From: a virus
IMG/VR virus record: IMGVR_UViG_3300030329_000974
Location: 1-22,273 of that record
Length of the DNA: 22,273 nt
Direction: 5' to 3' (one strand)
Every line of letters begins with the position of its first letter. Position 1 is the stretch's first letter. Shown here piece by piece: positions 1-8,564 of this stretch. The notes under the pieces were generated by a model. It was not told the DNA's origin. It did not search any database and was given only the letters and a program-made list of their open reading frames with translations. Made by a program: the position numbers and the translations under genes.

Positions 1-2
1 GT

Positions 3-1604
3 TTGATCAGGTTGCGTGAGGTTATTGAGGTTCAGCACGACGAATGGGCGGCAAGCACCAGTTACGCGCAAAATGATTTAGTTCGATTTGGCAATAATGT
101 TTATAAAAAAACAGATAGTGGCTCAGATACTTCTGGGTCTTCACCGCCTGTACACCTTTCTGGCTCTGAAACATATGGCGCGATAACTTGGGCATATCAG
201 CATAGCGGTTCTGGTTATTTGCAAATCACAGGCTATACCAGCGCAACGGTTGTTGCGGCTACCTTTAAAAATACTAATGGCGTTTTGCCAGCAAGTGTTG
301 TTGGCAGCGGCACACCGACAACCCGTTGGTCATTAGGCGCGTTTGATGGCGACCAAAAGTTCCCGCGTGCTGTAGCATTTTATGAAGAGCGTCTGTACTT
401 TGCTGGCACTACAGGTCAGCCACAGACCATCTTTGGGTCGGTAAGTGCTGACTTTGAGAACCACACACCAGGCACTAATGATGACGATGCTATTAACATT
501 ACTATTGCCTCAGATCGTGTCAATGTAATCAAGCATTTACTGCCAGCGCGGTTTCTTCAGATCCTAACTACAAGTTCTGAGTTTACGCTGTCTGGTGGCA
601 CTGGTGCAGAACCTGTAACGCCTACTAACGTCAACGTCTTGCGTGAGACTACGTTTGGCACATCTAACATTCGGCCAGTGCGTGCTGGCAATAGCACAAT
701 CTTGTTGCAGAAAGGTTCTGAACGGGTCAAAGAGATCACGTTTGATCTGGATACTGATGGCTTGCTGGGCGTGGATTTAACTATTCTGGCAGAGCATGTT
801 GCTAGTGGTGGCCTAACAGACATGGTTTGGCAGCAGGAGCCAGAGTTAATTTTGTGGTTTGTGCATAGTGATGGCACCCTTGTAGGGCTTACCTATGACC
901 GCGCTAATGGCGCTGTAGGCTGGCATCAACATCCGTTAGGCAATAGTGGTGTTGTTGAAAGCATCACGTCGATCCCAAGCGGTGCAGAAGATCAGGTGTA
1001 TATTTCTGTAAAAAGGACGATCAACAGTTCTGTTGTGCGCCACATCTGTTATTTGAAGCCCATTGATTTTGGTTCTGATATTGAAGATGCGTGTTTTGTA
1101 GATAGTGGCCTTACCTATACTGGCTCTGACACAACGAGCATTACTGGTCTAAATCACCTAGAGGGTGAAACTGTGCAGATACTGGCAGATGGGTCTACAC
1201 ATCCAGACAAAACTGTTTCTGGTGGCGCAATCACTCTTGAGCGTAGCGCTGGCAAAGTGCATGTAGGTTACAATTACAATTCATTTGTTGAAACCTTGCG
1301 CTTAGAAGCTGGCGCAGAAGATGGTGTTTCCCAAGGTAAAATTAAAAGAATACATGGTGTTACGGTAAGGTTGCTTAATAGCGTGGGCGTTGAACTTGGC
1401 CCCGACACAAATAATCTTGACCGTATACCGTTCCGCGACAGCAGTATGGCAATGGATACAGCCGTGCCTATGTTTACAGGCGATAAAGAAATTTCGTTTC
1501 CATCAGGTTACGACAATGATGCGCGGGTGGTGGTACAGCAGTCCCAGCCATTGCCCATGACTATCCTTGCAGTTATGAGAAGGTCAAACACGTTTGATGC
1601 TTAG
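3..1604 (+). CDS. Podovirus tail nozzle / tail tubular protein B-like protein (5' end outside window)
   Basis: Forms the distal nozzle of a short tail (T7 gp12-like role), the channel through which DNA leaves the virion and to which fibres attach. The reading frame is open to the window edge, so the TTG at base 3 is probably not the true start and the 533 residues seen are a C-terminal part. Residues about 11-68 carry a module with aromatic spacing W..ST.Y..ND.VR...NVYK and a later TWAY, like the small carbohydrate-binding-type modules seen in phage tail proteins. Residues 117-135 (FPRAVAFYEERLYFAG) and about 276-300 (WQQEPELILWF..SDGTL..LTYDR) are the patterns I associate with the nozzle family. 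The end overlaps the next gene by 8 bases, so the two are probably translationally coupled. The family is fairly sure; the exact length is unknown. Confidence 0.85.
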   Translation: MIRLREVIEVQHDEWAASTSYAQNDLVRFGNNVYKKTDSGSDTSGSSPPVHLSGSETYGAITWAYQHSGSGYLQITGYTSATVVAATFKNTNGVLPASVVGSGTPTTRWSLGAFDGDQKFPRAVAFYEERLYFAGTTGQPQTIFGSVSADFENHTPGTNDDDAINITIASDRVNVIKHLLPARFLQILTTSSEFTLSGGTGAEPVTPTNVNVLRETTFGTSNIRPVRAGNSTILLQKGSERVKEITFDLDTDGLLGVDLTILAEHVASGGLTDMVWQQEPELILWFVHSDGTLVGLTYDRANGAVGWHQHPLGNSGVVESITSIPSGAEDQVYISVKRTINSSVVRHICYLKPIDFGSDIEDACFVDSGLTYTGSDTTSITGLNHLEGETVQILADGSTHPDKTVSGGAITLERSAGKVHVGYNYNSFVETLRLEAGAEDGVSQGKIKRIHGVTVRLLNSVGVELGPDTNNLDRIPFRDSSMAMDTAVPMFTGDKEISFPSGYDNDARVVVQQSQPLPMTILAVMRRSNTFDA

Positions 1605-2019
1605 ATTTTTGCCGTTTGCTCAAGATCATGTGCAGCATATTAAGTTAATGTTTGATCTTTCTGAGGATGGTCGAAAAGCATTAGTTGAGCATAAAGATAT
1701 AAGGGGCTACACACTTTTTGAGGAAGATGTTGTGCTTGGAATTGGTGGCGTACACAACATATGGCAGGGCGTAGGTGAAGCGTGGCTGCTGCTAGGTAAG
1801 GAAGCGTTTGCGCGGCCCAAGACTGTAGCGCGACATACGGTATATATGTTTGCGCATATGCAGGAAGAGTATAAGTACCAACGTATTCAAGCCAGCATCT
1901 CAGTAAAGGATGTAAAAGCTAAAAGGTTTGCAGAATGGCTTGGTTTTGAAAATGAGGGTATAATGAAAAAATACGGGCCTGATGGCTCGGATTACTATCG
2001 TTATGCAAGGGTGATGTAA
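1597..2019 (+). CDS. GNAT-like acetyltransferase, candidate internal virion protein A (T7 gp13-like position)
   Basis: A 140-residue protein with a GNAT (N-acetyltransferase) fold pattern. Hydrophobic strands surround GVGEAWLLLGKE, and the C-terminal part KRFAEWLGFENEGIMKKYG followed by DYYRYARVM matches the motif-B end of phage GNAT proteins. Many podoviruses have such a protein between the nozzle and the internal core proteins, where T7 encodes gp13, so it may be ejected or used in assembly rather than act as a soluble enzyme; that is inference. ATG at 1597 is preferred over the TTG just before it, with GAGAAGG about 13 bases upstream. It overlaps the nozzle gene by 8 bases and its stop shares a base with the next start (TAATG). 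Confidence 0.75.
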   Translation: MLRFLPFAQDHVQHIKLMFDLSEDGRKALVEHKDIRGYTLFEEDVVLGIGGVHNIWQGVGEAWLLLGKEAFARPKTVARHTVYMFAHMQEEYKYQRIQASISVKDVKAKRFAEWLGFENEGIMKKYGPDGSDYYRYARVM

Positions 2020-2528
2020 TGGAGCCAATGACGATTGCAGCAGGTGCGTCTGCTATATCAGGCATACTTGGCTTTAAGGGCAACCAAGCTGCTGCACGCA
2101 CGGCACAGCAAACCGCTGATTACAATGCTGCGCTTGCAGAAAATGAGGCTGTTCTTCTTGCGCGTGCAACCACTGCAAGAGAAGCTGCTGTGCGGCGTGC
2201 TTCTGATGCCTTGGCTGGCAGCCAGATTACAGCGATTGCCAAGTCTGGCGTAGAAATAAGCGGCAGTCCCTTAAAGGCTCTGGCAAACACTTATTTCAAT
2301 ACCGAAGAAGATGCGATGCGGATTCGTTTTGCTGGCGATATACAGCAAATGAACAAAGAGTCCGAAGCTGCGCTGGCGCGTGCCGAAGGGCGTGCAAGGG
2401 CGTCTGGTTTCCGCCTTGCTGCCATGAATTCCTTGGTTGGCGCGGCTAGTGGTGTGGCTGGCGCATATCAGCAACAAAGTTTGCTTGGTCTGCAAAAAGA
2501 CTTCTACAAACAAAAACTAGAGGCTTAA
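2019..2528 (+). CDS. Internal virion protein B-like (T7 gp14 position)
   Basis: A 169-residue, Ala-rich, largely helical protein. It has a short hydrophobic N-terminus (TIAAGASAISGILGFKG, residues 4-20), a long amphipathic helical middle rich in Ala, Glu and Arg (about 22-145), and a second small hydrophobic patch (LVGAASGVAGAY, about 143-155). This resembles the small internal virion/ejection proteins of podoviruses that form part of the trans-envelope channel during DNA ejection. The placement supports this: it sits directly before two very large internal protein genes. Start ATG at 2019 overlaps the previous stop by one base. The function is assigned by size, composition and order, not by a catalytic motif. 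Confidence 0.7.
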   Translation: MEPMTIAAGASAISGILGFKGNQAAARTAQQTADYNAALAENEAVLLARATTAREAAVRRASDALAGSQITAIAKSGVEISGSPLKALANTYFNTEEDAMRIRFAGDIQQMNKESEAALARAEGRARASGFRLAAMNSLVGAASGVAGAYQQQSLLGLQKDFYKQKLEA

Positions 2529-2531
2529 CAA

Positions 2532-5213
2532 ATGCCACGGATACCTCTTTACAATAGAATAGGAACGCCAAGTGAAGAAATCCGTGCGCAATCTGTTGGG
2601 CCACGCGCTTCAATAGATGCTTTTGCTGCGCCAAGCAGGGCTGTTGTGCAGCTTGGTCAAAGCATCGGTGCCGCAGGTCAAAGATACTCTCAGCAAATGA
2701 ACCAGTTTGAGGCGAAGAAGGCTCAAATTGAGTTTGATTTTGCTATGGCAGAAAAAGAAGCGGAAACAGACCGTGTATACCGTGAAACTGCTATGGACTA
2801 CACGCGGCAAAGTGCAGACTTCAGAAGCACAAATGAAGACACATCAGTAGATGGTTTTAGGAAGGGCCATGATGAGTTGAATGACAGGTTTGTGCAAAAT
2901 ATTGATACGCGCAACGATTTGACGCAAGACCAAAAGCGCGACATTAAAGGCCGTCTAATGCCTACTTTCATTGCCGAATCAAATCGCGGCGCAGGTGAAG
3001 CTTTTGATCGTGGCCAAACTGTGCGTAGTCAGGTGGCAAAACAAAATATATTCTCAATGATTGGCCAAGCGCGGCAGTACCATGAGGGGCATCCAGAACG
3101 CAAAAGGCTTGTCATAGACATTGAAACAAATATTCTCAAGGCTGAAAGAGATGGCCTGAATACAGGCTTTAGCGTGCAATCTGTACGCACAGCTTTTGAA
3201 ACAGGTGATATTGATAACCGCATCTTGGCCGCTACAACGGATAAGGAACTCGACAGAGTTGTAAAAGATATAAATTCTTCTCGGGTTCTTGGGCCAAACT
3301 CGCAAGCTACTTTGCGCAATCGTGTAAATGCCAGAAGAAACCAGCTTTCTGGGGAAGCCTATCAAGAGATTGTTGGCAGTCTACAGGTGTTGGATGTGCA
3401 ATTTGAAGATCAAGATGAAATGATCGCTGCTGCCAAGGCAGGAGAGGTTTATACCAACGTCAGCACTAATGGTGAACAAGTAGTAATTGATTTTGGTCGA
3501 GTAAAACCGGACGTGCGTCAGGGGTTTATAGACACTACTATTCCACGACTGTTCAAAGACATTGATGATAATGTTGGTCAAGTAATGATTAGCGAGGTGA
3601 TTTCTAAAGTAAGATCTGGCAATTCAGTATTAGATACAATTTCAGACGTTGCTAGTTATTATGGCGATGAATTTTTAAGTAAAACGCGCAAAGACAAAGA
3701 TGACGTTGATGCTGTTGTTGTTGAAATTGCTCAACAAATGCAGCAAGAGGCAGCGCGTCAGGTAGACAGCGGCAACTTTGATGAAGCAGAAGTAAACAGG
3801 CTTTTGGACTCCTCTGAAGCTGTTTTGTTACAAACAATATCTGGAAATACGCCGTTCATTGAACGTGGCGATGCCATCGGGACTACTGCAAGTACCATAG
3901 CTGGCAATGTAGCCAAGATGCGCGGCGCTATGTTGAAAGCAAAAGGTGACAATCAAGAGTTTGAGATTGCCATGGGCCTTGCGATGCGCAGCAATTTGGC
4001 ACCGTCTCAAAGTGACTTCAAACCCAAAACTTTGAAAAAAGTTGCCGACAAAATCGTATTCGACAACCTAGAAGACCTAGACAATGCTTTGCGACTTTTG
4101 GGTCGAAACAATCTTAAATCAGAGCGATTTGCTGGCACCATGTCTGCGGCCATACAGTTTCTTGATGACCCAAACCTCGATTTGAGAAACCCACCGGATC
4201 AAGTCACCTTGGGCTTGGCAATCTTCCAAAGAATGAAGCTGAACGAAACTTTGCTTGATTTGCACCTGACAGATTCAGAGCAAAGATTTTTTAACACACT
4301 AGATTTTTTGGATGACATTCATGGCACAACTGGAGCGTTGCAGATTATGCGACAGCAAAGGTCTGATACCAATGTCAGTGCCAAGTATGATCTTGTGCGA
4401 GATCAGATAGAGACAATGGCACAAGAGGTAGTGGATCAGCCTTGGTACATTGATATTGTCAATGCGCTACCGTTTGTGGAAATAGAGCCAGAACAAGATC
4501 AGCCTGTGAACCTTGGTTATGTGCAAGACACAGTAAGCCGTTTGACAAAAGAATACATAAAGTTGGGCATGGATGCAGAGCCAGCTTTGACCAAGGCCGC
4601 AGAAGATTTTGCCAAGACGCATATCGTAGTAGGCAATAACTATGTTTTGAATGTGCGTGAAATGCCTGAGAACATTAGCCAAATGTCTGATTTAGCAGTG
4701 CAATTTTTCTTAGACCAAAACCCAAATATGAGTCAGTTATTTGATGAACAAGATATTGATAGTTCACAGCTTGGCATCGTAAACATCACAGGCTCTGTAG
4801 ACCTTTGGTATCTTACAAGAGATGGCGGCTATTTGGTGGTTGATGACGATGGCAATTATGTAACTTTTACACTTGGTCAGTTGAATGCGTTTGCAAAATC
4901 AGCGGAAGAAAAAGCACTTGAAGAAAGAAATCAAAACATTGAAGAAAGAAATCAAAACATTCTTGAAAGTTCTGCTAAAGAAAGTTTTGAAGAGAAGATG
5001 GCTCGTTTAAAGCCCGACGTAATTTATTCAGAGGGTGGCATGGAAAGTCTGCTAAAAGGAAGGCCAACTTTCCCGCCTACAGATAAACAAGTCCCGTATC
5101 GTAGGGTGGGAGATGAATTCTTTAGAATAATGGATGATGGTAGCCTAGACAGATTTCCAGCAGGTCCATTAGTAACACGTAAACTGCTAGACATGATGGA
5201 ATACGAAAACTGA
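2532..5213 (+). CDS. Large internal virion protein, 893 aa (T7 gp15-like position)
   Basis: A long, mostly helical, charged protein in the place of the T7 gp15 internal core protein, which lines the ejection channel in the periplasm. The N-terminus (residues about 35-130) is rich in Gln, Glu and Arg with coiled-coil character. The middle has many helical segments and few Cys. I see no lysozyme, transglycosylase or peptidase motif. Near residues 796-812 the sequence NIEERNQ occurs twice, encoded by an exact 21-bp tandem duplication. Start ATG 2532 has AGAGG about 11 bases upstream inside the previous gene's end. The stop overlaps the next ATG by one base (TGATG at 5211-5215). The role is inferred from order and architecture. 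Confidence 0.7.
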   Translation: MPRIPLYNRIGTPSEEIRAQSVGPRASIDAFAAPSRAVVQLGQSIGAAGQRYSQQMNQFEAKKAQIEFDFAMAEKEAETDRVYRETAMDYTRQSADFRSTNEDTSVDGFRKGHDELNDRFVQNIDTRNDLTQDQKRDIKGRLMPTFIAESNRGAGEAFDRGQTVRSQVAKQNIFSMIGQARQYHEGHPERKRLVIDIETNILKAERDGLNTGFSVQSVRTAFETGDIDNRILAATTDKELDRVVKDINSSRVLGPNSQATLRNRVNARRNQLSGEAYQEIVGSLQVLDVQFEDQDEMIAAAKAGEVYTNVSTNGEQVVIDFGRVKPDVRQGFIDTTIPRLFKDIDDNVGQVMISEVISKVRSGNSVLDTISDVASYYGDEFLSKTRKDKDDVDAVVVEIAQQMQQEAARQVDSGNFDEAEVNRLLDSSEAVLLQTISGNTPFIERGDAIGTTASTIAGNVAKMRGAMLKAKGDNQEFEIAMGLAMRSNLAPSQSDFKPKTLKKVADKIVFDNLEDLDNALRLLGRNNLKSERFAGTMSAAIQFLDDPNLDLRNPPDQVTLGLAIFQRMKLNETLLDLHLTDSEQRFFNTLDFLDDIHGTTGALQIMRQQRSDTNVSAKYDLVRDQIETMAQEVVDQPWYIDIVNALPFVEIEPEQDQPVNLGYVQDTVSRLTKEYIKLGMDAEPALTKAAEDFAKTHIVVGNNYVLNVREMPENISQMSDLAVQFFLDQNPNMSQLFDEQDIDSSQLGIVNITGSVDLWYLTRDGGYLVVDDDGNYVTFTLGQLNAFAKSAEEKALEERNQNIEERNQNILESSAKESFEEKMARLKPDVIYSEGGMESLLKGRPTFPPTDKQVPYRRVGDEFFRIMDDGSLDRFPAGPLVTRKLLDMMEYEN
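4918..4959 (+). repeat. Exact 21-bp tandem repeat, two copies, in frame
   Basis: TTGAAGAAAGAAATCAAAAC followed by A occurs twice back to back inside the internal virion protein gene, keeping frame and duplicating seven residues of a charged helical segment. Identity at the DNA level suggests recent slippage, unlike the fibre repeats further right. Confidence 0.85.
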
Positions 5214-8200
5214 TGTTGGATAATCAAAACACTCAAGATCCAAACTATATCAGACCATCGACGCCACTTGGAGTTGGCGCGGTCAGAGCCGCAGAGGCAG
5301 CGCAAGCACGCGCTTTGCAGCAGTTAACACCAGTAGGTGCTGGTGAGTTTTTACAAAGCATTTATGAAGAAGACTGGATGCTTTCGTGGGCTTTGCAGGG
5401 CAAAACAGAGTTTGCACCTGACCCTAAGTATCAACTTAGCCAAGATCAATTTAATGCGTTGGTGCAAGATATTCCAGAGCAATATCATGACTTTGTTGAT
5501 GACACCGTAAGTTTAGCGCATGCACAGGATGTACGTCAAAAGGTGCTGCGTTCTGTGCAAAACGAAGAAAAGTTAGCGTCTTGGGGCTGGTCTGGCGTAC
5601 CTCTGCGGCTGGTAATGAATGTCTTAGATCCTGGGGCAATACTTGTGACAGCGGCAACAGAAGGTGTTGCTGCGCCTTTAATTTGGGGCAACAAAGCAAC
5701 AAAGCTAGGAAGAGCCATTCGTAGTGCTGCTGGTGCAGGTGTATCGAATGCTGCGGTTGAGGCGTACATTTCTGCGCATAGCGAAACTAGGGATGCTTAC
5801 GATATTCTTTACGCGACCACTGCTGGCATCATCCTTGGTGGTGGCATGGGTGCTGTAAGCCGTGTTGGCAATGAGGCAGAGATAGATGCTGCTTTGCAAA
5901 ACATTTCAAAAGCAGCGCAAGACGCATCAGAGAAAGAGGCTGTTGCAAAATTCAAGGAAGTCTTTGGCGTAGAAGATGGCCCATCACCTGCGGGTGCCGC
6001 AATCAATGAGTTTGAGCCGCCACAGCAAGTTATTAATATGCGTTCTGACACTGATGCGGTGGCAGAGGCTTTGGGCGACACTGAAGGTGCCTTTAGGGGC
6101 AACTGGCGTATCGACATGGCCGCTTACCTTTTGAATTCGGACAACCCTATTATAAATTTTTTAGGCAGAGTGTTGCCAGAAGACAGTGTTGGCGCAAGGA
6201 AAGGCCGCAAAACAACCGTTGAAGACTCGGCTGATCTTCTGAAGATTAATAACATGAAACGTAAGTTTGTGTCGTTCTACTCTGTTTACGGCAAGGCTTA
6301 CAAAGATTGGGCTAAAGAAAGCAACATTGGGTTTTTTTCACGTCAAAAGAACAGCAATAGGAAAACTTTTGGCGAGTTAGTTGCTGACGCGATTGAAAGG
6401 CCAGAGGGCCAATACCCAGAGCCTGTGGTTAGAGCGGCACGAAGACAGGCCCGCATTTTCAAAGAACTTGTCGAAGAAGCAAGGGCTGCTGGCGTTGTCG
6501 GCTTTGAAAACATACCGTCTGATCTGCGTTATTTTACACATCGCTGGAACAAAAGTCTCTTTGCACAAGCAAACACTGCATATGGCGGCGCTATGATTCG
6601 CAAACTCCTAACGCAAGGATTGGTCAAGGGATCTGCGGATCTTGATGAAGAAGCTGCAAGCCTGATTGCTAACGCTATGCACAAGAAAATTACCGAAAGC
6701 GCACAAGGCATGGACAGCGGTTTCCAACGCATTTTCACTGCTGATAGTAGGGATGTGCTGCGTCAGATAGTTGAAGAGGAAGAGTTGATGGAGCCAGGTC
6801 AGCTTGACCGGCTTCTAGATTTGTTTGAAGGCCGCCCAGAAAATGTACCGGCACGCGCAAGGCGTCGTCTTGTGTTTGACATGGAACATTCTGAGCAATT
6901 CTTCAACGATGTAACAAGACAATGGGAAGTTCTTAGAGTCAAAGATCTGACTGAGAGGGATGCAGAACAAGTCTTTACATCGTATGTGTCAGAAATGACA
7001 GGTAGGATTGCTCTGGCGCAAAAGGGCATAAAATCCGATACAGAGTTCAATACCCTTTTGCAGCGTGCAAAAGATTATGCGCCAAATGAAGGCACAGCAG
7101 AGGTTAGAAAAAGGAACGTAAAGCGTATCGAAAAAGAAGAGTTGATCGCTAAGACGCTATACAACATGATTATTGGGCGGCGTGCGCCTTTAGCTGGCGA
7201 TCCTAACAGCGCAGGCATGAAGGCCCACCGACTTCTGATGGACTATAATTTTATCCGTCTTATGAACCAAGTTGGTTTTGCGCAAATGGCAGAATTAGGT
7301 AACGCTGTGCAAATCGGTGGCATTAGGGGCATTTTGCAAGCGGTGCCTGCGTTTAAGGGAATGCTTAAGCGTGCGCGTAATGGTGAACTAGAAGATGATG
7401 TGTTGGCTGAAATAGAAGCAGCAACAGGAATTGGTGGAGATCGTATGATTAACTACTCCATCAATAGAGAACAAGATTTTGGTTTGTTCCCAGAGTCTTC
7501 TCACACAAATCTTTCAGATCGCGTAATTAACAGAATAAATTCTGTCATGATGCCGTTGAAGCGCGGTACGGCAGATATATCAGGTATGGCACCAATTACG
7601 TTGGCGTTAGAGCGTATGGCTGCAAGAGTTGCTGTGCAAACCTTGACTGACGCAGCTTTTGGCATCCGCAAGTTAGGCCAAGGTTTAACAAAGGCTGGCA
7701 CAGAGGCAGCAACGCGGCGTCGTTTGCAAAGTCTTGGCCTGTCAGATGATATGGCAGAAAAGGTGTTCCGCAACATCCGAGAACACACTGACACCGTGAA
7801 CTCTACGTTGTTCCGCAATAAAAAAGTAAAACGGATCAACATGGAAAAGTGGGATCAGGATGCACAGGATGCCTTCATTGTAGCCATTTCTCGTTGGACG
7901 CGCCGCAGTATTCAGCAAAACGATGTCGGTAGTTTGGCTTTGTTTATGACAAGACCAATGGGGCAGATGATAAGCCAGTTTCGGACATTTATGATTGTTT
8001 CGTATGGCAAGCAGTTGCTGCATCACATTGCCATGAATGATGCCAAAGCATATTACGCTATGATGATGTCTGGCTTGGTGGCGTCTATGAGTTACGCAGC
8101 ACAAACACAAGTGCGTTCTATTGGCATGGGTGAGAAAGAACGAAAAAAGTATTTAGAAGAGCGTCTGACTATTAAGGAGTTAGCAAAGGCGGGATTTGCG

Positions 8201-8509
8201 CGAAGCAGTTGGGCCACGTTTTTCCCAACTTTGATTGATACTCCGATATCGTTTTTTGATGATCCTGTATTTGCCTATAGAACAACAGGTTTGGCAACAA
8301 ACGCATTAAAGGGGGTGCCAGCGTTTGACTTGCTTTTTGGTGGATTTGACGATTTTCAATCATTTACACGCGCAGCTTTCGATGAGGACAAGCGTGTCAC
8401 TCAAGGACAAGTAAAAGCATTGGCAAGTCTAGGGCCGTTTCAAAACGCACTTGGCATACAAAACATGCTGAATGCAGCGTTAGAAGACTTCCCAACCAGA
8501 TCTCGCTAA
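5213..8509 (+). CDS. Very large internal virion protein, 1098 aa (T7 gp16-like position)
   Basis: The largest of the internal core set, in the position of T7 gp16, which is ejected ahead of the genome. The N-terminus (MLDNQNTQDPNYIRPSTPLG) is followed by an amphipathic Gly/Ala-rich stretch at about residues 139-228 that could be membrane active. Basic helical regions follow, then a Met/Ala-rich helix near residue 945 and a C-terminus rich in Phe and Asp (FFDDP, FGGFDDF). No lytic transglycosylase signature is visible at either end, unlike T7 gp16. ATG 5213 overlaps the preceding TGA by one base, indicating coupling. A 55-base gap with no obvious hairpin separates it from the fibre genes. Assignment rests on size and order. 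Confidence 0.7.
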   Translation: MLDNQNTQDPNYIRPSTPLGVGAVRAAEAAQARALQQLTPVGAGEFLQSIYEEDWMLSWALQGKTEFAPDPKYQLSQDQFNALVQDIPEQYHDFVDDTVSLAHAQDVRQKVLRSVQNEEKLASWGWSGVPLRLVMNVLDPGAILVTAATEGVAAPLIWGNKATKLGRAIRSAAGAGVSNAAVEAYISAHSETRDAYDILYATTAGIILGGGMGAVSRVGNEAEIDAALQNISKAAQDASEKEAVAKFKEVFGVEDGPSPAGAAINEFEPPQQVINMRSDTDAVAEALGDTEGAFRGNWRIDMAAYLLNSDNPIINFLGRVLPEDSVGARKGRKTTVEDSADLLKINNMKRKFVSFYSVYGKAYKDWAKESNIGFFSRQKNSNRKTFGELVADAIERPEGQYPEPVVRAARRQARIFKELVEEARAAGVVGFENIPSDLRYFTHRWNKSLFAQANTAYGGAMIRKLLTQGLVKGSADLDEEAASLIANAMHKKITESAQGMDSGFQRIFTADSRDVLRQIVEEEELMEPGQLDRLLDLFEGRPENVPARARRRLVFDMEHSEQFFNDVTRQWEVLRVKDLTERDAEQVFTSYVSEMTGRIALAQKGIKSDTEFNTLLQRAKDYAPNEGTAEVRKRNVKRIEKEELIAKTLYNMIIGRRAPLAGDPNSAGMKAHRLLMDYNFIRLMNQVGFAQMAELGNAVQIGGIRGILQAVPAFKGMLKRARNGELEDDVLAEIEAATGIGGDRMINYSINREQDFGLFPESSHTNLSDRVINRINSVMMPLKRGTADISGMAPITLALERMAARVAVQTLTDAAFGIRKLGQGLTKAGTEAATRRRLQSLGLSDDMAEKVFRNIREHTDTVNSTLFRNKKVKRINMEKWDQDAQDAFIVAISRWTRRSIQQNDVGSLALFMTRPMGQMISQFRTFMIVSYGKQLLHHIAMNDAKAYYAMMMSGLVASMSYAAQTQVRSIGMGEKERKKYLEERLTIKELAKAGFARSSWATFFPTLIDTPISFFDDPVFAYRTTGLATNALKGVPAFDLLFGGFDDFQSFTRAAFDEDKRVTQGQVKALASLGPFQNALGIQNMLNAALEDFPTRSR

Positions 8510-8564
8510 TAGGGTTACGCAAAAATGTGTTTTCTGATAGATTTAGGCAGATTGGAGCAAAGAC

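Noticed and set aside
8510-8564. Promoter or terminator in the 55-base gap before the first fibre
   Set aside because: No hairpin and no acceptable -35/-10 pair could be read; only the ribosome site GGAG before ATG 8565 is clear.
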